From Odocoileus virginianus (lineage: Eukaryota; Chordata; Mammalia; Artiodactyla; Cervidae): 64,000 bases of DNA. The position numbers and the translations under genes are program-made. Shown one piece after another: positions 55,167 to 64,000 of this stretch. The notes under the pieces were generated by a model, which saw only the letters and a program-made list of their open reading frames with translations, was not told the DNA's origin and did no database searches. The stretch covers positions 1 through 64,000 of the forward strand of contig NW_027224396.1 of assembly GCF_023699985.2 (NCBI RefSeq). The letters are read 5' to 3'. The first letter of the stretch is position 1; each line of letters opens with the position of its first letter.

Positions 55167-56003
55167 ACTGGGGCTCTAAGAAGTATTGATACTTCAAGTG
55201 CAGCTTGCTGATATCACAAGTCTGATCTTTTGGCCAGTCATCGAAGGCTTAAATTTAGACATATGTATGAGCTTGATCAAGTTTCTCAAACTCTATGTTG
55301 CTGAATTTCTCTAGTTATGAAATAGATATAATAGCAATAATTCTATTTTAATGTTACTTTGAGGATGAAATGACACATTATATAAACTAATGCACAATCT
55401 GCATCTGGCCTACACTGAACTGTCAAGAAATGTTGTACTTGAGGGAAGATGTTGCCTCAGCTGAGGTAATATTTAACAAGTCAAGGAAAAAAAAGACAGA
55501 CTTCAAATCATAAGAAACTTTTATGCCCAAAACTGTACTTGTTCTTTATCTGGTAGGTGTAAAGTCCTAAATATTTGGAAGAAATAAGAATCACCTACCT
55601 GGTTAGCTTATTTAAATTTAAAGTCCATGTTCTCATCCCTAAATACATATTTTCAGTTTAACAGGAGTGTAGAAACATAGACTATAGGTGACTCGGAAGC
55701 CAGTGGTAAATATATAATCAGATTTTTATTTTAGAAGGATCACTCTGTTAACTGTATTGAAGACAGATGTCCAAATGTTGGAGTCAAGAAGACAAGGTAG
55801 AGGACTAATATTTATATTAAATGAATTATTTGAGGATTAAAATGCAATAGTGTCCATGAATTCAAACCTCAGTGAAATATCCCCAGAGATCTTTAGAAAA
55901 AACTGAGATGTACGGTTAAGAATTTGAATATCTGAGAAAAATTAAAGGGTGTTTTAAAAATGAATTTAATCTTCTTGGAATTTCCTCTCTGCTCACTCCT
56001 GTT
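55167..56003. other. no gene recognised
   Basis: Unremarkable AT-rich DNA. Confidence 0.5.
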
Positions 56004-56206
56004 ACCCCTGTAGCTCAGCGGTAAAGAATCCACCTGCAATGCAGGAGCTGCGAGTTGGATCCCTGGGTCAGGAAGATCCCTTGGAGAAGGGAATGGCAAC
56101 CCACTCCATATTCTTGCTTGGAGAATCTCATGGACAGAGGAGCCTGGTGGGTTGTAGTCCATAAGGTTGCAAAGAGCCAGACACAAATGAAGTGACTTAG
56201 CACGCA
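56004..56206 (+). repeat. Bov-tA type SINE, sense
   Basis: acccctgtagctcagcggta to agtgacttagcacgcacaga. First of two in tandem. Confidence 0.93.
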
Positions 56207-56236
56207 CAGAGTCAAAGTTTATACAAGATGCATTTG

Positions 56237-56449
56237 GGCTTCCCTGTTGGCTCAGGCAGTAAAGAATCTGCCTGCAATGCAGGAGACACAGGTTCAATCC
56301 CTGGGTTGGGAAGATCTCCTGGAGAAAAGAAAGGCTACCCACTCCAGTTTCCTTGCCTGGAAAATCTCATGAATAGAGGAGCTGGGCAGGCTATAGTCCA
56401 TGGAGTTTCAAAGAGTTGAACATGACTCAGTGATTAACACTTTCACTTT
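56237..56449 (+). repeat. Bov-tA type SINE, sense
   Basis: gcttccctgttggctcaggc to acatgactcagtgattaaca. The second, 30 bp after the first. Confidence 0.93.
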
Positions 56450-56827
56450 CCTGTACATACTCATTAAATATATCAATATAATGATTTTTTAAGAAAGAAT
56501 TTTGGTTTATATACTGTCAGATTCTTAAAAATATAAAACTACAAAAACTCCTTAAAATATATAGATTTCCATTCTGGATATAATATTCCATCAGAGAAAT
56601 ACATATGAAAAAAATCACAAAGGTATTTATTCAATGATAAGACTATTATCTATGTATACCTGAAGAAATAATTTTACCTGAGTTGTGTTCTGGTTCATTT
56701 TACCATTTTTAAGCCAACACTATTATCCATCTGCTCTTCTATGGAAAAATAGAGGAGTAAGTACTTGTTGTTGTTTTTAAAACCCTGAAAACCTCCATCA
56801 ACAGAGAGTTTGCATTCAACAAGTCTT
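56450..56827. other. no gene recognised
   Basis: AT-rich DNA between SINEs. Confidence 0.5.
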
Positions 56828-56917
56828 AAAAAAAAAAAAAAAAAAAAAGAGGTTTGAACTCAGGTCTCTTGCATTGCAGGCAGATTCTTTACCATCTGAG
56901 CCACCAAGGAAGGCCCT
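56828..56917 (-). repeat. SINE head fragment, antisense, next to A-run
   Basis: An A-run (56828-56848) is followed by gaactcaggtctcttgcatt to gagccaccaaggaaggccc, only the tRNA-like head of a Bov-tA SINE. Confidence 0.8.
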
Positions 56918-57219
56918 TAAAAAAAAGCACCAAAACCTTATTATATACATGATTTGTGAATTTTTTTTTTCCTTCTTTGGGTTGCATTTTCACTTTCTTC
57001 ATAGAGCCCTTTGATCACTAAAGTTTTAATTCTGATGAAGCCATATTAATTTTTTTTTTCTTTTGCTGTTTGTGCTTTTGGTGTCATATTTAAGAAATCA
57101 TTGCCTAGTTCAAAGTTACAAGGAGTTATATGTATGGTTTCTTCTAAGAAATGTATACTTTTAGTGCCCATAATAATCTTTTCTTTCTTTTGAGTTGATC
57201 TTTATATATGGTCTTTTCT
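56918..57219. repeat. old L1 fragment, antisense (tentative)
   Basis: gaaatcattgcctagttcaa and gtatggtttcttctaagaaa resemble L1 ORF2 in reverse complement. The same family resumes at about 57610-57870 (ttctataccc ... ctctgatgcctgtagcttt type text) on the other side of the CHR element. Confidence 0.55.
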
Positions 57220-57221
57220 TA

Positions 57222-57608
57222 AAAAAAAAAAAAAAAAAAAGATTTGTTTATTTTTATTACTTCTTTACTTCTTTATTTATTTTTTTTGTTTATAGTGCAT
57301 CTCTGTTCTGCATACAGTCTTTGTCTAGTTGCAGCAGGTGGGGGCTACTCTTCACTGGAGTGCGCAGGCTTCTCATTGTGGTGGCTTCTGTTGTTGTGGA
57401 GCACAGGGCTCTCGGTACGTGGGCTCCAGTGTTTACAGGCCTTGACTCAGTACTTGTGGCCTGTTGGCTCTCAAGCTCAAGCTCAGTAGTTGTGGTGCTG
57501 GGCTTAGATGCCCCTCAGCACATGAAATCCTCCTGGACTGGGGATGGAACCTGTGTCCCCTGCATTGGGAGCCAGACTCTTAACCAGTGGACCACCAGGG
57601 AAGCCCTA
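57222..57608 (-). repeat. CHR-type tRNA-derived SINE, antisense
   Basis: A long cetartiodactyl SINE in reverse complement: A-run, gatttgtttatttttattac, ggtgggggctactcttcact, gcaggcttctcattgtggtg, gtagttgtggtgctgggctt and the head caccagggaagccc. A 147-codon frame through it is not a gene. Confidence 0.88.
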
Positions 57609-57895
57609 CATATAGCCTTTATATATGGGATGAGATAAAGTTTTCTTTTGCATGTACATATCTAGTTTTCCTGACATGACTTCTTACAAAAGCTGTTATT
57701 TCTTTTAATAATTTTGTCACCTTTGTTAAAAAAAAAAATCAATTAACCATAAATGTGTGGTTCTACCTTAAAGTTCTTTGTTCTATACCCTTGATCTGTA
57801 TGTTAACTATTATTCCAGTATCACACTCTCTTGATGCCTGTAGCTTTACGATATGTTTTCAGATTAGATTTTTTTTTTTTAATGTAACTTAGTGC

Positions 57896-58108
57896 ATGGG
57901 CTTCCTGGTGGTTCAGTGGTAAGAATCACCTGCCAAGCAGGATACATGGGTTCAATCCCTGGGTCTGGAAAATCCCCTAGAGAAGGAAATGGCAATCCAT
58001 TCTAGTATTATTGCCTGGGAAATCACATTGGACAGAGCATCCTGGAGAGCTATAGTGCATGGGGTTGCAAAAGAGTTGAACACAATTTAGCAAGTAAATA
58101 ACAACAGC
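57896..58108 (+). repeat. Bov-tA type SINE, sense
   Basis: tgggcttcctggtggttcag to gaacacaatttagcaagtaa, then a caacaa repeat. Confidence 0.92.
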
Positions 58109-58574
58109 AACAAAGAACACTGCAAGCACACATAAAATGAAGAAACTATATAACACAAATGCAGTCTACAATCTTCTTGACACATTGTGAGTGGTTACTG
58201 TGAAAAAATTTAACAGGAGTTTTTGAGAACAATTTTTATATGACTGTTCTCAATTTCTTCTCTGTGATGATATCATTCCTTACAAAAAACTGTATATATG
58301 AAAACACTAAGTTGTAGGCTTTTGCTGAAAATAATATTCAAGAGTGATTATTTTACCAGGAATAAAATCTATATAATCACTCTGTTAGTTTTTCTATTGT
58401 CAGCCTGGTACAACACCCTCAGGTAGAGGATAAATCCTTCCCCTGGGCCTAAGGAATGTATACATCTATATATAAAACTTAAATTCTAAATATTTATTTA
58501 TAGTGTTACTATACTAAGTAATCTATAAAATCATTGAAGTTATAGATTATACCTCTTCCCTTCATTTACCCCAG
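58109..58574. other. no gene recognised
   Basis: AT-rich DNA without features. Confidence 0.5.
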
Positions 58575-60050
58575 TGTACAGTCTGGCACTATAGGATACA
58601 GACAGAAAAATCAAGGAAACAGAATGGAGAGAACAGAAGTAAACCCACATTTACATGATCATTTAATTTACAACAAAAGAGGCAAGACTATCAGATGGGG
58701 GAAAGACAGCCTCTACAATGAATAGGTGTTGGGAAAACTGGATGGCCACATGAAAATCAATCAAACTGGACTACTTTACCACACTTTTTGCAAAAATAAA
58801 GTCAAAATGAACTGAGGACTTAATGTAAGACCCCCAAACCCTAAAACTAGTAGAAGAAAACTTAGGCAGTACAGTCTTTGACATAGGTCTTAGGAATAAT
58901 TTTTAGGATATATCTTCTCAGGCAAGGGCAACAAAAGCAAAAGTAAACAAATGGGACCACATCAAACTAAAACATTTTGAACAGTGAAGGAAACTATCAA
59001 CAACAAAGAGAAGAAACTGCCTACTGAATGGAAAAAGCTATTTGCAAAACTTTTTTGCAAATAGTCTCATAAAAGATTAATATCCAAAAGTACACAAGAC
59101 TCCTACATCTCAACATAAAAATAAACAAATAATTAATAGTGGACATAGGACCTGAATAGACATTTTCCAAGGAAGAAGATCAATAGCACGTGAAAATGTG
59201 CTCTGTATCACTAATCAAGAGGGAAATGCAAATCATAACCACAATTAGATATCATCTACACCTGTCAAGATGGCTGTCATTAAGAAGATAACAAAAATAA
59301 GTGTTGGTGAGGATATGGAGAAAAGGGAATTCTTTGCACTGTTGCTGGGAATGTAAATTGGGGCAGCCACTATGGAAAACATTTTGGAGCTTCTTAAAAG
59401 GATTAAAAATAAATCTTGCATAGGATCCAGCAATTTTACTTCTTGTATTTAAAAACAAAACACTATTTTGAAAAGATTCATGTACCCCTATTTTCACTGC
59501 AACATTACTCACAATAGTCAAAATATGGAAGCAACCCAAATTCCTATCAATAGATGAATAGATTAAAATATAAACACAATATTACTCAGCCATAAAAAAG
59601 AATGATATCTTGCCATTTGGGATAACATGAATGGACCTAGAGAGTGTTATATGTGAAATATATGTGACAGAGGAAAATAAGTACCATATGATTTGAATTA
59701 CATGTGACATATATAAAAAAAACTACAAATGAACAAATATAACACAACAGAAATGTGTCATAGATACAGAGAAAAAAGATGGAATGGGGTTAAGGGATGG
59801 TTGAAACAGGTGAAGAGGTACAAAATTCCACTTACAGAATAAATGAGTCATGAAGATGAAATGTACATGGTTGGAATATAAGCAATAATAATGCATTGTC
59901 TTTGTATGATGACTAAGGTGGTCAAAGGTACAAATTTCTTGTTATAAGTCTAAATAATTACTAATGGTGTAATGTATAGTATGATTGCTATATTTAGCAC
60001 TGCTGTATATTGCATATTAATGTTATTTAGAGAGTAAATCCTAAGAATTC
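58575..60050 (+). repeat. L1 ORF2 3' part and 3' UTR, sense, old
   Basis: ggtgttgggaaaactggatg, caaatgggaccacatcaaac, gagggaaatgcaaatcataa and atccagcaattttacttctt follow ORF2 order on the plus strand, and the 3' UTR continues to about 60050. Stops and frameshifts throughout. Confidence 0.88.
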
Positions 60051-60137
60051 TTATCACAAAGAAAAATAATTTTTTTCTTTAATCTAGAATTGATATGAAA
60101 TGATGGATTTTCATTAAACATATTGTGGTAATCTTTT

Positions 60138-60540
60138 CATGTATGTAAGTCAAATTGTACCATAAAGAAGGCTGAACACTGAAGAACTGATGCTTATGAA
60201 CTGTGGTATTGGAGAAGACTCTTGAAAGTCCCTTGGGCTGCAAGGAGATCAAACCAGTCAATCCTAAAGGAAATCAGTCTTGAATATTCATTGAAAGGAC
60301 TGATGATGAAGCTGAAACTCAAATACTTTGGCCACCTGATGTGAAGAACCAGCTCATTAGAAAAGACCCTGATGCTGGGAAAGATTGAAGGTAGGAGGAG
60401 AAGGGGACAACAGAGGATGAGATGGCTGGATGGCATCACCAACTCAATGGACATGAGTTTGAGCAAACTCTGGGAGATGGTGAAGGACAGGGAAGCCTGG
60501 CATGCTGCAGTCTATGGGGTTGCAAAAAGTCACACCATCA
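60138..60540 (+). mobile_element. BovB LINE 3' end, sense
   Basis: accataaagaaggctgaaca through agactcttgaaagtcccttg to gtctatggggttgcaaaaag. C-terminal coding part in broken frames. Confidence 0.9.
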
Positions 60541-60559
60541 CCTTAAATTCAAATATGTT

Positions 60560-61850
60560 AATTAGATCTTCATCTAATGAAACTAGATGAAGAAAAATGA
60601 GAAAACAACAAAATATCAACAAATTGAATACAGAAAGAACATACTTCAAAAAAAGAGTGTAGTTCAACATAAAAAAGGTCATATATGACAATTCCATAGC
60701 ATTATACACAGTGAGGAGGTTTAAAAGCTTTTCCTTGAAGATTAGCAACAAGACAATGGTGTTCTTGTTCACCACTCCTATTCACCACAGTACTGGTAGT
60801 CCTGGCTAGAACAATCAAGAAAGAAAAAGAAATAAAAGGCATCAAAATCAAAGAAAAATTAAAAATGTTTCTGTTTGCAGATAATATGATATTATATATG
60901 GAAAACTCAAGAGAACTGTTAAGAGTTAATCAACAAATTCAGCAAAATTGCAGGATAAAAAATATACATACAAATACCAGTTGTGCTTGTATATGATAAC
61001 AACATACTATCTGACAAAAGTAACATTTAAATTACATTTATAACAACACAAAAACAATAAAATACTTAAGAATAAATTTGATCAAGAAGGTGAAAGATCT
61101 GTAGATCTAAAATTATATAACATTGTAAAAAAATTGAAGAAGACACAAATATATGGAAAAGTATACTGTTCATGGATTATAAGAATTAATATTTTAAGTG
61201 TCCATACTACCTGAAGCCATGTATAGATTAAATAAAATCTCTATTAAGATTCTAATGGTATTTTTTCAGAAATAGAAATCATATTGACATGCAAAAGACA
61301 CTGAATATCCACAATAATCCTGAGAATAAACAAAGCTGGAGACATTACATTTCTGAATGTCAAACTATTTTACAGACTTATAGGAATCAAAGCAGTATGC
61401 TACAGATATAAACTCCGGGAGCTGGTGATGGATAGGGAGGCCTGGAGTGCTGTGGCTCATGGGATCGCAGAGTCAGACATGACTGAGCGACAGAACTGAA
61501 CTGAACAGGTATAAAACCATGCACATAGATAACGGAATTGAGTGCTTCAAAAGAAACCAGTGCCTCTGTGCTCAAATAATATTTTACAAGGAAGTCAAGG
61601 ATATTCAATGTGTAAAGATGTACCCTCAATAAATGTAATTGTGAAAACTGAATATTTAAAAGAATGAAAGTGGACCCATATCTTACAATACTCAACAAAA
61701 ATTAACTCAAAATTGATTGAAAGCCTAAATGTAAGACTTGGAACTATGAAACCCTGAGACAACATAGGAGAAAGTTCCTTGACATTGTTCTCACAATGAT
61801 TTTTTTTGGATATGATACTAATAGCACAAGCAACAGAAGTTATTTTTTTG
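60560..61850 (+). repeat. L1 ORF2 RT and C-terminal region, sense, degraded
   Basis: Plus-strand ORF2 with tgtttctgtttgcagataat, giving an FAD(N) version of the RT motif at about 60871-60890, then gcttgtatatgataacaaca, ggaaaagtatactgttcatg and ccctgagacaacataggag. The second catalytic Asp is changed to Asn. A BovB tip (61403-61505) interrupts it. Confidence 0.85.
61403..61505 (+). repeat. BovB 3' tip inserted in L1
   Basis: ctccgggagctggtgatgga to gactgagcgacagaactgaa and the gaactgaac end; only the last 100 bp of BovB. Confidence 0.9.
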
Positions 61851-61874
61851 AAAAATTAATTCAATCAATTAATA

Positions 61875-62245
61875 TCTAGCAAGGCTAACCAAGGAAAGAG
61901 ACACAAACTACTAATATCAATAATGAAGTAAAAGGTATATTCATGATCCCACAGACATTAAAAGGAAATAGGGAAAAATTACAAATGATATTATGATCAT
62001 AAATATGATAGCAAATGAACCTATTCTTGAAAGACACAAACATAAGAAACTCACTGAAGAAGACATGTGTGCAAGTGTGTGAAGGTGGTGTTAAAAACCT
62101 TCCCCAAATAAAAAAATTTACCAACTTTTTATTAGCACTATCCTAATCTGAAACCAGAAAAATAAATTGTAAGGAGAAAAAACTACAGCTCAATATTTGT
62201 CTTAAACATTGATGAAAGATTTTTTAACAAAATTTGATTAGTAGT
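61875..62245 (+). repeat. L1 ORF2 middle fragment, sense (tentative)
   Basis: agcaaggctaaccaaggaaa, ctactaatatcaataatgaa and gacattaaaaggaaataggg resemble the segment of ORF2 upstream of the RT. It follows the C-terminal L1 piece, so it is a separate or rearranged fragment. Confidence 0.65.
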
Positions 62246-62400
62246 CAAAATACAGTAATATATATATACATATATATACATATAAAACTACTAATTTGAT
62301 TAGTAGTTAAAATACAGTAATATATATATATATACTGCAATATATATTATATATACAGTAATATATATATGTATGTATATATATATATGGGTAACCTAAA
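62225..62400. repeat. TA-rich repeat with local duplication
   Basis: The unit tttgattagtagtcaaaata followed by cagtaata occurs twice, about 62235 and 62298, each followed by a TA run: a tandem duplication of about 63 bp extended by microsatellite growth. Confidence 0.85.
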
Positions 62401-62524
62401 CTTTTAAATATACTAACATTTTATATATATATAAATTAAGTTTGGTTGCATTTCTTTTCTTGGCTTAAGATATATAAAGATGACTTAAACAAAGGCCATT
62501 TCATCCACATTATGTAGCATTAGA

Positions 62525-62527
<3 letters not shown>

Positions 62528-62622
<95 letters not shown>
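62528..62622. repeat. compound (GT)n(GA)n microsatellite
   Basis: About 39 GT units with one interruption (gcat at 62561-62564), then about 8 GA units. Confidence 0.97.
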
Positions 62623-62785
62623 AAGCCTAGCAATACAAGAAATGATGAGCAATTTGATAAGGTCAGAGCAGAAGTCACACAGAGCCTTGGTTCCAGAAAG
62701 ATGCCATGAACTTAAGCAATATTTCAAGAGTAATGGAAAGAGAAATAACTGTCCAATACAACTATCTGCATTAATGGTAATGCTC

Positions 62786-62935
62786 TGTAATCTGGGCTAT
62801 TCAATATATTAGCCATTAGCCATATTTGGCTTTGGAGTACTTGAAATGAAATTAATATAACTGAGGATTTGAGTTTGTATTTTTAACTAATTTATATTTT
62901 TATTTAAATAGCCACACATGCAACTTACCACTTAT
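62786..62935. repeat. old MER-type DNA transposon remnant
   Basis: ggctattcaatatattagcc, attagccatatttggctttg and aatagccacacatgcaact are in the opposite orientation to the remnants at 31600 and 52100. Family name uncertain. Confidence 0.5.
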
Positions 62936-64000
62936 ACTGTGAAACTTACAGTCTAGTGAGAATGTGACCATGTTAGCAATTAAAATATAATCACTACTGC
63001 AAAGATGAAGTACAAGGCATTATGGAAACATGTAAGAGTTTAGGAAAATCAAAGATTCAGGGAATACTGCCATAAAGAATAAAGTTAAAGTAGATTTATC
63101 GGATGACTAGAAGAGAATTGAAGTTCCAAAGAAACCACTTCCAAGAAGCAGATTATCAGACTGTTAAAACAAATAAACAAAAAACACAGGTATGCTCAAG
63201 TGAAAAAGTGAAGGTGTATGTGAGGCAGTAGGTCTGAATGGAAGGAGGGGATCCAGTCTTCCAGGACTTTGTTAAAATTAGATTCTTTATATTGAAGTCA
63301 AAGAAACCTCCTTTTCTGGCATATGAGAATTATGAGTTTCTCAAAGCAAGGCAATATTTCAGTTGAGTCAGTTACTTTCTCAGCTGAAAGATGACATACA
63401 AATCTTGTTAATGAAAACAATGAGCTAGACAGAATCTGCTAACAGGGGATAATAGACATTGATGCTTTTAGCAACCCATGCCCAAACTCTCATACTGTCT
63501 CTAGCTCATTGATGTCAGGGCAATTAGTTATTCATTTAAAAAGCAAAAAAAAAAAAAAAATCCATATCTCATATAATAATAAATTCTGGATGGAACAAAG
63601 ACAAAAATGTAGAAAGCAAAGTCATAGAAGTGTTGAATATAAGCAGATATTTATAGAATTTTAAAATACTTGCAAGGATGTACCGAGAGAATAGGTCACC
63701 AAGAATTCATGACAGACTGTACAACTTTCAGAGTTGAACCACTCAATTAAAAATTAAAAAGGAAGGATTGTCTCTGAAAACATCCTGCCACAGATATTAA
63801 ATAAAAATACTTAATACAGTAATTTCTAAAGGAGTAAACATTGCTTTAATCAGCTTACTCTTAAATTTATCTTTTGGTACTAATATGGCAATTTCTTAAA
63901 GTTGTGAAATATGAAATAAATAATCAACAACCATATTTTTTGCACACTATCTGCAGTATCTGTCCAGTTCTTTCCCCTCATCTGATGTACTTGGATATTT
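62936..64000. other. no gene recognised to window end
   Basis: AT-rich DNA with an A-run at 63546-63561. 63565-63640 faintly resembles L1 ORF2 (ggatggaacaaagacaaaaa) but is too short to assert. Confidence 0.5.

Noticed and set aside
57195..57638. 147-codon plus-strand frame with a hydrophobic start
   Set aside because: It lies entirely on an antisense CHR-type SINE and its A-run.
62485..62727. Frames with THTHTH or CVCVCV repeats on both strands
   Set aside because: Translation of the (GT)n tract.
1..64000. CRISPR array, bacterial operon or phage content
   Set aside because: No regular spacer-repeat array, no operon structure and no bacterial genes; all repeats belong to mammalian transposon families or simple repeats.

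Overview
The window is mammalian nuclear DNA, almost certainly from a bovid ruminant (cattle, buffalo, sheep or goat type). It is AT-rich and full of ruminant-specific interspersed repeats: many Bov-tA type SINEs (tRNA-Glu-like head plus BovB-derived tail), BovB (RTE-clade) LINE copies, L1 copies with artiodactyl 3' ends, and CHR-type SINEs. Nothing bacterial, no CRISPR array and no genuine tRNA or rRNA gene was seen.

Region by region. 0-4 kb: one intact olfactory receptor gene of the OR10 type on the minus strand (2911-3873), the only convincingly intact host gene. 5-8 kb: old L1 fragments and two TcMar-Tigger DNA transposon remnants. 8-10.6 kb: a long antisense BovB copy, then a 991-bp minus-strand solo LTR of ERVK (class II) type with TG...CA ends and a near-perfect 6-bp target duplication. 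12.5-21.4 kb: a nearly full-length minus-strand gammaretroviral (class I) provirus with both LTRs, a proline-tRNA primer-binding site, a polypurine tract, gag, pro-pol behind a retained UAG, and env. Gag, pol and env each carry disabling lesions. Its right flank is the end of another ERVK LTR and its left flank is unrelated single-copy-like DNA. 21.6-24 kb: BovB, L1 and unannotated DNA.

24.2-33.5 kb and 44.4-53.0 kb form a pair of diverged tandem segmental duplicates about 20 kb apart. Each carries a minus-strand OR6C-like olfactory receptor pseudogene at the same relative position, and the two share disabling lesions. The copies differ by private insertions (SINEs, BovB) and by a 3.3-kb L1 in the second copy that sits where about 2.8 kb of the first copy is missing. 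Between them lie a longer antisense BovB copy (34.7-36.3 kb), a MER5A-like remnant, microsatellites and a stack of nested L1/SINE/BovB insertions (40.4-44.4 kb). A third, 5'-truncated OR6C-like remnant lies on the plus strand at 54.2-54.6 kb. 55-64 kb is SINEs, L1 pieces, BovB ends and simple repeats.

The combination of an OR10 gene with several OR6C-like sequences suggests an olfactory receptor cluster syntenic with the human 12q13 cluster. That is inference from family resemblance. Repeat boundaries are judged by eye and are generally good to about 10-30 bp. The LTR, PBS and codon coordinates are exact readings.
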